Position numbers and translations under genes: made by a program. Positions 7,223 to 15,937 of a stretch of 24,786 bases of DNA are shown in pieces. Origin of the DNA: CAZSSM01 sp964609385 (GTDB lineage Bacteria; Planctomycetota; Planctomycetia; Isosphaerales; Isosphaeraceae). Each line of letters starts with the position of its first letter. The stretch's first letter is position 1. The DNA lies in NCBI GenBank assembly GCA_964609385.1, contig CAZSSM010000097.1, forward strand, positions 1 through 24,786, given 5' to 3'. The notes under the pieces were generated by a model that made no database searches, was not told the origin of the DNA, and saw only the letters and a program-made list of their open reading frames with translations.

Positions 7223-8110
7223 TCATTCCCGCTGCGGACGCGTGCGCCCCGCCAACGCGATCGCGCCGTGAGTTCGATTGGGTCGTAATGCCCAAACATC
7301 AATACACGACATCGACATCCGGCGCGTCGCCCATGGGACGGGCCACCGGCAACCGTCGGCTCCTCCACCGCGGAGGGCGAGCACGCCGGCCCGCCATCGG
7401 TACGCGATCGCGATCGACGACCGGGTCAGCCAAAGGGTGGCCCGTGCCGCCAGGACGATCGGGGTGATCGCGACGATCAGGGAGATCGCCGCGATCAGGG
7501 CCGCCAGCATGACGGCGCTGATCGCGATGATCGCCGAGGTCGGCATGATCCGGCTCGGAGGACATTCCGCCTCAACAAGCGTCTCGTGCTCGTCGTCCGT
7601 CTCAACGGCGAATGGCGGATGGGTTGGAAGGGTCGTCGGGTCGACCTCATCGGGACGCTCGACCGGCGTCTCGGGTCGTTCGTTCGGCTCGCCGCCGAAG
7701 ACCCAGACCGGCCGCGAGCGGTCGACGAACTCGATCGGCGCTGGGCGGACGACGAGGGCCGCCAGCGGTGGGCATTCGCTCGATCGGTTACAGGTTGTTC
7801 GTGGCGGTTCGGCGGGGCGTCGCGGGGGAGCGTCCGGTTCCGGTTGGCGTGGGGGCTCGGCATGGTAGATCGGACTGGATGTCCGGACCCGCTCGGCGTC
7901 TCGGATCGCCTTGGCGACCGCTCGCGCAAAGCGGGCATGGGGGTCGGCGTGGCAGGACTCGTTGGCGGCGTCGTGGCCGAGTTTGCACCAGATCGTAAAG
8001 GTCCGCGCGTCGACCCCAACGGCCTTGGCGGCGCGATCGAGCGACTGGCCGGCGCGGATCGCTTCGCAGATCCGCCTCGTGATCGTCTTCGTCGGAAGCG
8101 TGACGCCCAT
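7223..8110 (-). CDS. Helix-turn-helix protein with internal hydrophobic segment
   Basis: 295 residues. The N-terminal 70 or so contain a homeodomain-like helix-turn-helix (ICEAIRAGQSLDRAAKAVGV followed by DARTFTIWCKLG). A charged helix with DPHARFARAVAKAIRDAERVR follows, a pattern like the DNA-binding part of phage terminase small subunits and related planctomycete proteins. A Pro/Arg-rich low-complexity linker comes next (about 80-180). A long Ile/Ala/Leu stretch then begins near residue 187 (IIAISAVMLAALIAA..., about 35 residues), enough for one or two membrane helices, and the tail is Arg/Trp-rich. The ATG at 8110 is chosen because the HTH starts at once; an upstream TTG at 8197 would add unstructured residues. 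No strong Shine-Dalgarno is seen. The last 60 or so residues look poorly conserved and may not be functional. Possible membrane-tethered regulator. Confidence 0.6.
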   Translation of the reverse strand: MGVTLPTKTITRRICEAIRAGQSLDRAAKAVGVDARTFTIWCKLGHDAANESCHADPHARFARAVAKAIRDAERVRTSSPIYHAEPPRQPEPDAPPRRPAEPPRTTCNRSSECPPLAALVVRPAPIEFVDRSRPVWVFGGEPNERPETPVERPDEVDPTTLPTHPPFAVETDDEHETLVEAECPPSRIMPTSAIIAISAVMLAALIAAISLIVAITPIVLAARATLWLTRSSIAIAYRWRAGVLALRGGGADGCRWPVPWATRRMSMSCIDVWALRPNRTHGAIALAGRTRPQRE

Positions 8111-8755
8111 CCCGAATAAGCCCTGCGACCCCTGTGACCCGAGGGTGAGACCCCGCCCGTCCACGCGCGCGGATCGGCCTACCCTAAGTAGCTTCAAGCG
8201 AATCGGATCTGGCGTTCATGGAAATATCCACGACCCGCTTCGGATGCGGATCGATCCGCCATTTCTTCGATTCGATCGGGTCCGGTAGTGGATCCCGGAC
8301 ATTCCCGAATCGCCGCAGATCAGGCCTGAGGAGAGCAACCGGCCGCCGTCCGTCGACGTATCGGATCGTCGACCAGGGGGACCATCCGATCGTCGAGACG
8401 ACGAGTAATTCTCTTGTCGGAATGATCACGTTTTCGCTTGGCCCAGGATCGCTTGGAGAGCGACAACCCGCTGAATATGACCCTCGAGTTACCCGGCCCA
8501 CCGATCACGCTCAAGCGGGGCCGGGCTCAGGAACGCCCGCGTTCGCGTCGATGAACGCCGACGGCCACGGGCTCGATGCCTCATCGCGTCGATCGATGGT
8601 GATTGTAACGCGTCCGTGATCCCATCCAGGACCAGGGGCTTGTATCGACCTGTGCGGACCGTTACAGGGGAAGGATGAGGCCGGTCGGCGCGATCGTCCC
8701 TCGTCCGGGATGGTCGCCGACCGAACTCGAGGGCTTCGGCCCCGGGAGGGACGCG
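8111..8755. other. Gap without a supported gene
   Basis: No frame here shows family signal. It lies upstream of two divergent genes and should carry their promoters, but no convincing boxes were seen. Only small imperfect repeats (for example GATCGTCGA twice near 8365-8400) stand out. Confidence 0.4.
8745..8750 (+). promoter_or_regulatory. Shine-Dalgarno site of the DUF1592 gene
   Basis: GGAGGG ending 5 nt before the ATG at 8756. It decides that start over the upstream ATG at 8675. Confidence 0.75.
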
Positions 8756-11218
8756 ATGCGGTTGCGGATGATCGTTGGGCTGCTGGCCATCTTGGCGATG
8801 GCGGTCCTGGGAGTCGAGTTGGTGTCGGTCGACGACGGTCGCCTCGACGCCTCAACGGCCCCGAACGGTTCGGCTGTCGCGGTGCCTTTGGAGTCGGAGA
8901 CGGCCCGGCCCGACGAGTCCGAGAATCAGGGCGGATCGCGACCGACGGCGACTCAGGACTGGCTTCGTCGGCTGACCGTCACCGAATACATCGAGACGGT
9001 CCGGGTCGCGTTGGGTGTGGAGATCGCTGAGGAAGCGCGTCGCGTCCTGCCCCCAGACGTCCGGGCCGATGGGTTCCGCAACACCGCCTACAACCTGATG
9101 GTCGACCTGGCGCATGTGGAGGGGTATGCCCGCCTGGCGCGTCGGATCGTCGACCAGCTCGATCGCGAGGCTTTCATCGATCGGTTCGCCGAGGCCCGCG
9201 CCACGACCGACGCCAACCTCAACGCGGTCATCGCGTCGATGGGCCGCTGGGTGCTCCGTGGCCCGTTGGACGAGGCCGAGGTCGACGGCTTCCTCCAGAT
9301 CGCCCAAGCGGTCCGTGAGGAGGGCGGCAGCTTCGACGAGGCCGTCGGCTACGTCCTGGAGGCGATGCTCCAGTCGCCCCGGTTCCTCTACCGGGTCGAA
9401 CCGCGACCCCAATCGGCCGAGGGTGCTGAGGCCGATGGGTTGGTCGATCCCTACACGCTGGCCTCGCGGCTGAGCTATTTCCTCTGGGGTGGTCCGCCCG
9501 ACGAGTTGCTCTACCAACAGGCCGCTTCGAGGCGGCTGGTCGAGCCCGAGGTGCTCCGCGCCCAGGTCGCGCGGATGCTCGACGACCCCCGCGCCGTGGA
9601 GCGGTCCCTGGAGTTCGTCACCCAGTGGCTCGACCTGGACCGCCTGGCCAACATGCGGCCCGAGCCCGAGCGGTTCCCGTATTGGGATCGGAACCTGGCC
9701 GCCGACATGCGTGCTGAGACCCTCGCCTTCGTCCGCGACGTGCTTTGGGACCAACAACGGCCCCTGACCGACCTGCTCGATGCCCAGGTCACCTACGCCA
9801 CGCCGAGGCTGGCCGAGCACTATGGGCTCGATTGGAAAAGCTCGCTGCTCCAAACATATGATCGGCCAGAGGTCCGCAAAGGCTTGCTGGCCCTCTACAC
9901 CTTCGACGAGTCGGACGGGGCGGTCGTTCGTGATCGGTCTGGGAATGACGACCCGCTCGATCTGACCATCGCCGACCCTTCGGCGGTCCTCCGGTCCCCG
10001 GGCCGCTTGACCATCACGAGCCCGACGCAACTGACCGCGCCCGAGGTCGGGCCCCGACTGACCCGAGCCATCAAGGACGCCCAGACGTTCACCCTCGAGG
10101 TCTGGATCACCCCGCTCGATGCCGAGCAGAAAGGCCCAGCGCGAATCTTGACCCTCTCCGACGGGCCCAGTCGCCGGAACCTGACACTCGGCCAGGACGA
10201 CGATCGGTTCGAGATCCGCTGCCGGGTCCGCGGTCGACGCGCCGACGACAACGGGCTGCCCGGCCTGACCAGTCCGCGCGGATCGGTCCGTCCGCGCTTG
10301 ATCCACCTGGCCTTCGCCTTCCACGACGACGAGATCGCCCGGCTCTACCTCGACGGCACGTTCGTCGGGCTCCGCGAGTATGAGGGTGGGGTCGACAACT
10401 GGGATGAGGGCTACACGTTCCTCTTGGGCGACGAGGTCGGCGGCGGTCGCCCCTGGCGCGGCACGTATCACCTGATCGCCCTGCACGACCGGGCCTTGGA
10501 GGCGTCGGAGATCCGGGCGCGGAGCCTCGGGATGGCCCGCTACGACCTGACCTCGACGCCCCAGCGCGGTGGCCTGTTGACCCAGGGGAGCCTGCTGACC
10601 ATCGGCGGCGACGAGGGCTCGACGGTCACGCGCGGCCTGTTCGTGCTCCGCGACCTGCTCGGCGGTGAGGTGGGCGACCCGCCTCCGGGCGTCGACACGA
10701 CGCCGGTCCCGCCCGAGCCGGGCCTCTCCCAACGCGCCATCGCCGAGGACCGGATCGCCAATCCGGCCTGCGGGGGGTGCCACGGCCGATTCGAGCCCTT
10801 CGCCTTCGGCTTAACACGTTATGATGGCTTGGGGGCCTATCGCGAGATCGACGAGCACGGCAACGAGCTCTGGGACGACGGCGACCTGATCCTGCCCGGT
10901 CGTCAAGAGCCCATCTTCTTCGAGAGTGCCCCCGAACTGTTCGGCCTGCTTTCCCGGAGCGATCCGGCCCGCCAAACGATCACCCGCAAGCTCGTCCAGT
11001 TCGCCCTCGGTCGACCGCTGGTCGAGGCCGACGCGACGCTCCTGGAACCGATCCACCAGGCTGCTCAACGACCGGGCGGCAGCTATGCCGACCTCGTCAC
11101 GGCCGTCGCGATGAGCGATCTGGTCCGCATGGCCCAACCTGGCTCCGAACCACACGACGATTCCGAACCGGACGACTCCGAACCCGCCACCACCATCCAG
11201 GGGGACGCTCAGCCATGA
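8756..11218 (+). CDS. DUF1592/DUF1588/DUF1585-type planctomycete protein with LamG domain and CxxCH motif
   Basis: 820 residues. After an N-terminal hydrophobic helix (MIVGLLAILAMAVLGVELV, signal or anchor) come, in order, a DUF1587-like start (LRRLTVTEYIETVRVALG), DUF1595/DUF1592 (from about 130 to 390, including LSYFLWGGPPDELL and a DRLANMRP block) and an inserted LamG/concanavalin-like domain (about 385-600: LYTFDESDGAVVRDRSGN, TFTLEVWITPL, YLDGTFVG). DUF1588 follows (RGGLLTQGSLLTI) with one haem-c motif CGGCH (Cys672, Cys675, His676), then DUF1585 at the end (ITRKLVQFALGRPL). The family occurs widely in planctomycetes, usually beside DUF1552; its reaction is unknown, though the haem motif implies an extracytoplasmic redox role. 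The usual N-terminal cytochrome-like domain of longer relatives is absent. The stop overlaps the next start (ATGA), showing translational coupling. Confidence 0.9.
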   Translation: MRLRMIVGLLAILAMAVLGVELVSVDDGRLDASTAPNGSAVAVPLESETARPDESENQGGSRPTATQDWLRRLTVTEYIETVRVALGVEIAEEARRVLPPDVRADGFRNTAYNLMVDLAHVEGYARLARRIVDQLDREAFIDRFAEARATTDANLNAVIASMGRWVLRGPLDEAEVDGFLQIAQAVREEGGSFDEAVGYVLEAMLQSPRFLYRVEPRPQSAEGAEADGLVDPYTLASRLSYFLWGGPPDELLYQQAASRRLVEPEVLRAQVARMLDDPRAVERSLEFVTQWLDLDRLANMRPEPERFPYWDRNLAADMRAETLAFVRDVLWDQQRPLTDLLDAQVTYATPRLAEHYGLDWKSSLLQTYDRPEVRKGLLALYTFDESDGAVVRDRSGNDDPLDLTIADPSAVLRSPGRLTITSPTQLTAPEVGPRLTRAIKDAQTFTLEVWITPLDAEQKGPARILTLSDGPSRRNLTLGQDDDRFEIRCRVRGRRADDNGLPGLTSPRGSVRPRLIHLAFAFHDDEIARLYLDGTFVGLREYEGGVDNWDEGYTFLLGDEVGGGRPWRGTYHLIALHDRALEASEIRARSLGMARYDLTSTPQRGGLLTQGSLLTIGGDEGSTVTRGLFVLRDLLGGEVGDPPPGVDTTPVPPEPGLSQRAIAEDRIANPACGGCHGRFEPFAFGLTRYDGLGAYREIDEHGNELWDDGDLILPGRQEPIFFESAPELFGLLSRSDPARQTITRKLVQFALGRPLVEADATLLEPIHQAAQRPGGSYADLVTAVAMSDLVRMAQPGSEPHDDSEPDDSEPATTIQGDAQP

Positions 11219-12654
11219 AGACGACGCCCACGATCGACCGTCGGACGCTGCTCAAGGGGATCGGTGGCGTGGCCATCGGTCTGCCGCTGCTGGAGGAGAT
11301 GGTCGCCACCCGCGCCGTCGCTTCCACGGTCGCCCCGGCCGCTGAGGCCGTGCCGGTCCGCGCCTTCAACGTCTTCTTCGGGCTCGGGATCCCCGCGCCC
11401 TTGCAGAGCGAGGGGTTCGATGGCGTGTTGGAGCCGCTCAAGCCGCTCGGCGAGAAGCTCTTGATCCTCCGCGACGTCGACCAGATCCGCTGCGACCAGT
11501 CCGGGATCAACGCGCACTACGACGGCGCGTCGGGCGCCTTCACCGCCGAGCCGCCCAACGGCAGCGCACGCTCGGGCGGACCGTCGCTCGATCAGGTCGT
11601 CCGCCACGCCCACTACTCCGAAGGCTTGCCCGTCGACGTCGTTCCATCGCTGGTGGCCGGCACCTACTTCCGACGGAGCCGGGTCAGCCGCTACGTCCAC
11701 AGCTACAACGCCGACGGCACCATCGCCGGCCAGATGCAGGAGTCGCCCCGCGCCCTCTTCGCCCGCGTCTTCGGCGATGTGCCCACCGAGGCCGATGCCC
11801 GCGACCCACGCAGTCGACGGCTCCGTCGGAGCGTGCTCGACGCGGTCGTCTCCCAGTATCGGTTCTACACCGGAGCCCGCTCCCCCCTGGGCGCCACCTC
11901 CAAGTCCCGCGTCGCCGAGCACCTCGACCGGATCCGCGAGTACGAACGACGCGCCTGGCAGCTCCAACGCGACGTCCGCACGCCCGAGTCGCCGCCCGAG
12001 TCCGATCTGCTCCACGGCGACGCGGCCGACCCCGGCGGACAGGGGATCGACATCACCCTGGAGGCGCTGGTCGAGGAATGGCGGCTCCTGGCCGACCTCT
12101 ATGCCCTGGCCATCCAGTGCGACCGCGCCCGGTTCGGCTCGCTCACCTTCCTCGCCGCCGGTGAGCGGATCCGACTGACCGGCGATTACCAGTACGAGGG
12201 CCGGACCCTGTTCACCTTCGACGACGCCCGGCAGCTCGACGCCTCCGGCGACCTGGGTTGCAGTCACGAGTGGTGGCACAAGTTCAATGAAAGCAAAACC
12301 AACGATGCCCTCCGCGCACATGGTCACATGAAGATGCGCGAGGTCGCCTACTTCCTTGACCGGCTCGACAGCCCCGATTGCCTGGAGCCGAACGGGCGGA
12401 CGATCCTCGAGAACAGCCTGATCACCATCTCGACCGAGTCGGGCGATGGCCGGCACTCCGATCCCAAGCGCGAACTCTCCGGCGTCTTCCACGCCATCAC
12501 CGGCGCCAACGGTCGGTTCAAGACCGGTCAGTTCCTCGACCTCGGCGCCGAGGGGCTCGACCTCTACAACACGATCCTCGGCGCCATGGGCGCCGGCAAT
12601 CGGCTCGGACCCGATGACCGCGACCCGACCGCCGTCGACGCCATCCGCGTCTGA
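11215..12654 (+). CDS. DUF1552 domain-containing protein with Tat-like signal
   Basis: 479 residues. The N-terminus has a twin-arginine-like signal (DRRTLLKGIGGVAIGLPLLE), so it is probably exported. The body matches DUF1552 (PF07586): FNVFFGLGIPAP, the GGPSLDQVV block, a helical RIREYERRAWQLQRDV segment, HEWWHKFNESK, and a C-terminal SLITISTESGDGRHSDP with a GRFKTGQFLDL block. DUF1552 is related to the DUF1501/sulfatase-like fold in planctomycetes; no activity is proven. The start is fixed by the 4-bp ATGA overlap with the DUF1592 gene, so the pair is made together. Presumably both act at the same extracytoplasmic site. Confidence 0.92.
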   Translation: MKTTPTIDRRTLLKGIGGVAIGLPLLEEMVATRAVASTVAPAAEAVPVRAFNVFFGLGIPAPLQSEGFDGVLEPLKPLGEKLLILRDVDQIRCDQSGINAHYDGASGAFTAEPPNGSARSGGPSLDQVVRHAHYSEGLPVDVVPSLVAGTYFRRSRVSRYVHSYNADGTIAGQMQESPRALFARVFGDVPTEADARDPRSRRLRRSVLDAVVSQYRFYTGARSPLGATSKSRVAEHLDRIREYERRAWQLQRDVRTPESPPESDLLHGDAADPGGQGIDITLEALVEEWRLLADLYALAIQCDRARFGSLTFLAAGERIRLTGDYQYEGRTLFTFDDARQLDASGDLGCSHEWWHKFNESKTNDALRAHGHMKMREVAYFLDRLDSPDCLEPNGRTILENSLITISTESGDGRHSDPKRELSGVFHAITGANGRFKTGQFLDLGAEGLDLYNTILGAMGAGNRLGPDDRDPTAVDAIRV

Positions 12655-12707
12655 TCGAATCGGTGAACCGAGTACCCGAAACCGATCGATGAGCGAGGGC
12701 CCGGGAT

Positions 12708-13456
12708 ATGCCGCTCCGCGACCATTTCCGTGGCCCGCTCGCAGCCCGTCGCTCGTGGTCCGGATTCCAAGGCCAGTGGCCGGCGATGATCGTCGTCGGC
12801 CTCAACGAGACGCTGCCGGACCGCTACGTGGCTGAGCCGAAGATCCACCTCGGCGCCTCGGTTCGAGGTCGACACGTGGCCACCTTCGACGAGCAGGAAC
12901 CGACCCGCTCCACCGCGAACGGGCCTGACGCGAACGGACTGGGCGTCGCGACGACCGCCTATGCCCCCCCGGTCCGTCGCTGGCCGTGGCCACCGACCTG
13001 CCTAAGGCGGACTCCTACTCGGTCGAGATCCGCGAGACGGGGGTGGATCGTCGGCTCGTCGCGGCGATCGAGATCGTCAGTCCGTCCAACAAGGATCGCC
13101 CCGAAAACCGACGCGCCTTCGCCGCCAAGTGCGTGACGATGCTCCGGGAACGGGTCTCTGTCGTGGTCGTCGACCTCGTCACGACCCGCGCCGCCGATCT
13201 CCGACGCGATGTGTTCGACCTCGCCGGCATGACCGGTGTGGCCGACGGTGAGCAGACCGCCGGGCCGATCCATGCCTGCTCATCGCGATGCCGACGCGCC
13301 CCCGACGGCACCTGGCTGTTCGAGACTTGGTCCGAACCCCTCACCCTTGGCGAACCGCTCCCCGTCCTGCCCCTCTGGCTCGCCAGCAACCTCGCCGTCC
13401 CGCTCGACTTGGAGCGGAGCTACGAGGAGACCTTCCGAATCTTGAGGATCAGTTGA
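12708..13456 (+). pseudogene. DUF4058 protein gene, frameshifted
   Basis: Two frames together give one DUF4058-like protein (about 250 residues). The first, from ATG 12708, gives MPLRDHFRGPLAARRSW, GQWPAMIVVGLNETLPDRYV and AEPKIHLGAS, and reaches TTAYAPP near 12968. The homologous continuation (PGPSLAVATDLPK..., AAIEIVSPSNKDRPENRRAF, VVVDLVTTR, ETWSEPLTLGEPLP, ERSYEETFRILRI) lies in the frame that ends at 13456. The break sits in a run of seven C (12964-12970): one more C would join the two. A second disturbance near 12858-12880 reads SVRGRHVAT, where neighbouring frames contain FEVD then VATF, suggesting two compensating indels. Multiple indels favour decay over a single sequencing error. 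DUF4058 proteins are frequent in planctomycetes and cyanobacteria, with no known function. The Shine-Dalgarno is weak. Confidence 0.85.
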
Positions 13457-13604
13457 AACACTCAAGGTTACCGATTTAATCTTGTGTTGTTGATAGTTTT
13501 AAATGATCTGTTTTTGTGATTTAGGAATTTGTGATCAAAGAGTGCTATGGTTGCCGTTCCATTGCAGAGGGAACGGGACCCGATGAGAACAGGGAGCGAT
13601 GGAG
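13457..13604 (+). promoter_or_regulatory. AT-rich promoter region of the methyltransferase gene
   Basis: Bases about 13470-13555 are strikingly A/T-rich against the surrounding high GC (TTTAAATGATCTGTTTTTGTGATTT and nearby), as expected of a promoter. Precise -35/-10 boxes could not be assigned with confidence. AGGGAG at 13591-13596 is the likely ribosome-binding site for the ATG at 13605. Confidence 0.5.
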
Positions 13605-14195
13605 ATGGACCCACCAGCATTTCTCAGGATCGCCGTCATCGTGGAGATCGGGCTGTTCGCGTTGATTGGTCTAACCTACCGATTCCGCTCCTTCACCAGT
13701 GAGCCGATCGACCGTCGACAGGAGGGGCCGGTCATCTTGCTGGGGCTCCGGCTGACCGCGCTGGCGATGCTGGTCGCGGCGATCCTGTGGATGGTCGACC
13801 CGCAGCTGCTGGCCTGGTCGACCGTGCCTCTGCCGGCCATCGTCCGCTGGTCGGGCGTGGCTTTGATTGCCATGGGCGGTTTGTTCTTCGTCTGGACCCT
13901 GCACAACCTCGGTCGCAACCTCACCGACACGGTCGTCATCCGACGCGAGCATCGGCTCGTGACAACCGGACCGTACCGCTGGGTCCGCCATCCGTTCTAT
14001 CTCTCGTTCGCCCTTTGCGCGATCGGCTTCGCGTTGGCAACGGCCAACCCCCTCTTCCTCGTCAACGGCTCGATCGTCTTCGGATTCCTCGTCGCCCGCA
14101 CGCGGATCGAGGAGGACCGGCTCATCCAGCGCTTCGGCGATGACTATCGCGACTATATGAGTCGCGTCGGCCGATTCTGGCCCCGCATGAAATGA
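13605..14195 (+). CDS. Isoprenylcysteine carboxyl methyltransferase (ICMT)-family membrane protein
   Basis: 196 residues, integral membrane. Hydrophobic helices lie at about 6-24, 43-64, 80-102 and 135-165. The C-terminal half carries the ICMT/PEMT signature: HRLVTTGPYRWVRHPFYLSF, then RTRIEEDRLIQRFGDDYRDY, and a final VGRFWPR. These residues bind S-adenosylmethionine and the substrate head group in the family. Bacterial members methylate lipids or unknown small membrane substrates, and no isoprenylated-protein substrate is implied. The ATG at 13605 is 8 nt after AGGGAG; the in-frame ATG at 13599 is only 2 nt away and is less likely. The gene appears to be transcribed alone, with an A/T-rich upstream region and a strong hairpin 90 nt past its stop. 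Confidence 0.85.
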   Translation: MDPPAFLRIAVIVEIGLFALIGLTYRFRSFTSEPIDRRQEGPVILLGLRLTALAMLVAAILWMVDPQLLAWSTVPLPAIVRWSGVALIAMGGLFFVWTLHNLGRNLTDTVVIRREHRLVTTGPYRWVRHPFYLSFALCAIGFALATANPLFLVNGSIVFGFLVARTRIEEDRLIQRFGDDYRDYMSRVGRFWPRMK

Positions 14196-14629
14196 CGGGG
14201 GCTCCTGAGCTGGATCCGAGGTCGGCTCATGGTACGCAATCGGTGGCTCCTCTCTCTCAAGGCTGGCCGAGGGTGTGAGTGGCTGGGGACTGGTCCGCTT
14301 GGGGACCAGACCCCGGGGACGATTCGGGTGAGTCGGTCGACCGTGCCGACGACGGGTGGTCGGCCGATCTGAGACATCCATCCCGGAGTCTGCTCACTGC
14401 GCGTCGCCGGCCTCAGCCACCCGTGTACGGCGCCCAGGGATCGGGACCAGGACCGACACGGGATCAGCCTCTTGAGCCTCCGATCTTTGTCCCGGCCGAC
14501 CCCCAACCGGCCTCTGATTCCGTCTCGGTGGCAGTTGGCTCGGGCATCGATTACAGTCGCGGTCCGCAAGTCGGACCGTGCGGTTCGGTCCGAGGAAGGA
14601 TCGACGACCTATTCGGAGCACATCGTCCG
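14196..14629. other. Gap with strong hairpin
   Basis: The PhoD reading frame is open back to 14279, but the signal peptide begins at 14630, so the upstream part is treated as non-coding. The hairpin at 14285-14314 is the only clear structure. Confidence 0.45.
14285..14314 (+). terminator. Hairpin downstream of the methyltransferase gene
   Basis: GGGGACTGGTCC (14285-14296) pairs with GGACCAGACCCC (14303-14314), 12-base arms with one A-A mismatch and a 6-nt loop. It starts 90 nt past the stop. No T-tract follows. Confidence 0.5.
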
Positions 14630-15937
14630 ATGAGAACGGTTGCCTGCTTGATCGTGTGGTTGGTGTTGGGGACGGGGATCACGTCGTGGGGTGTTGAACC
14701 GGCCGAGGACGGCTCCGTCGGTCCGCTGCTGGGCCATGTGGGGACCGACTCGGCACAGGTCTGGTATCGGGCCGGAGCGCCGGGAACGTACCTGCTGGGC
14801 GTGCAACAGGTGGGGGTTCGTGAGCAGCCTCGGGCCTACTCGGCCGAGGCGACGCCGGAGCACGACCTCTGCGTCGTCTGGAACGTGGACGATCTGGAGC
14901 CCGACACGGCCTACCGCTACTTCGTAGCAACCGAAGATGAGACGATCCTGGCCGGCGACGCCTCGTTCGTGATCCGGACGCCGCCCGCGTCCGAGGCACC
15001 GACGTTGACGCGCCTGGCCTTCGGGTCGTGCGCCCGCGAGGACGCCGGCAGCGCGCGGGTCTGGGACCGGATCGGCGTTGAGGAGGCCGACGCGGTCGTC
15101 CTGCTCGGCGACACCCCTTACATTGACTCGATCGATCGATCCGTTCAGCGCCGACGGCACCGCGAGTTCCTTGCTGTGCCCGCCCTCCAGCGGCTCCTGC
15201 GGTCGCGGTCCCTCTATGCCACCTGGGACGACCACGACTTCGGGCGCAACGACACCGATGGCAATCTGGCCGGCAAGGAAGAGTCGCGTCGCGTCTTCCT
15301 TGACTACCGCGCGCTGCCCTCGGCCGGCGACGGGCAACGCGGGGTCTACTCCCGGTTCCGTCGCGGGCCGATCGAGGTTTTCCTGCTCGATGCCCGGACC
15401 TTCGCCGGCACCGAGGCCTCCGAGTTCGACCCCGCGCGATCCACCCTGCTCGGTCGCGCCCAGTGGGCTTGGCTCCGCGACCACTTGGTCCGCAGCGACG
15501 CCCCCTTCAAGGTGCTTGCCTCGGGCATGATCTGGAACAAGGCGACCCGGCCGGGCAAGCCGGATCATTGGATGTCCTATCCCCACGAGCGTGAAGCGCT
15601 GTTCCGGTTCCTCGGTGACAATCGGATCGACGGCGTCGTCCTAGTCGGTGGCGACATCCACCGGACACGCGTCCTCAAACACCGGGTCGCCGAGCAGGCT
15701 GGCTATCCACTCTACGAGTTGATCACGTCTCCGATCCACGATGGAATCATGGCATCGGCCAACGCACCCCACCCGGACCTCGTCTTCGACGCCGGCGAGC
15801 CGCACAGCTTCCTGTTGCTGACCGGCGACACCCAAGGCGACGAGCCCATGTTGACCGCCGAGATGATCAACGCCGACGGACGTCGGCTCCACACCGTGAC
15901 CCTCGAGCCGAGCGACCTGACCCGAAGCGCGGATTGA
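14630..15937 (+). CDS. PhoD-like alkaline phosphatase/phosphodiesterase
   Basis: 435 residues. The ATG at 14630 begins a signal peptide (MRTVACLIVWLVLGTGITSWG), with GGAG about 11 nt upstream. A fibronectin-like N-terminal domain (GPLLGHVGTDSAQVWYR to about 120) precedes the metallophosphatase domain of the PhoD family (PF09423). Visible metal-site motifs are LAFGSCARED, VVLLGDTPYID, YATWDDHDFGRND, LLDARTF, and VVLVGGDIHRTRV followed by YELITSPIHD. Relatives are calcium/iron-dependent extracellular phosphatases that hydrolyse phosphomonoesters and diesters; phosphate scavenging is the likely role. No Pho box was recognised upstream. The in-frame extension to 14279 lacks similarity and would bury the signal peptide. 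The length is slightly short for the family but no motif is missing. Confidence 0.9.
   Translation: MRTVACLIVWLVLGTGITSWGVEPAEDGSVGPLLGHVGTDSAQVWYRAGAPGTYLLGVQQVGVREQPRAYSAEATPEHDLCVVWNVDDLEPDTAYRYFVATEDETILAGDASFVIRTPPASEAPTLTRLAFGSCAREDAGSARVWDRIGVEEADAVVLLGDTPYIDSIDRSVQRRRHREFLAVPALQRLLRSRSLYATWDDHDFGRNDTDGNLAGKEESRRVFLDYRALPSAGDGQRGVYSRFRRGPIEVFLLDARTFAGTEASEFDPARSTLLGRAQWAWLRDHLVRSDAPFKVLASGMIWNKATRPGKPDHWMSYPHEREALFRFLGDNRIDGVVLVGGDIHRTRVLKHRVAEQAGYPLYELITSPIHDGIMASANAPHPDLVFDAGEPHSFLLLTGDTQGDEPMLTAEMINADGRRLHTVTLEPSDLTRSAD

Noticed and set aside
8852..10783. A 643-codon minus-strand frame inside the DUF1592 gene
   Set aside because: Antisense shadow; the plus strand has recognisable DUF1592, LamG and CxxCH motifs and a good ribosome-binding site.
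12964..12970. Programmed ribosomal frameshifting at the C7 run in the DUF4058 gene
   Set aside because: No known slippery heptamer with a downstream structure was recognised, and another nearby frame disturbance fits decay or error better.
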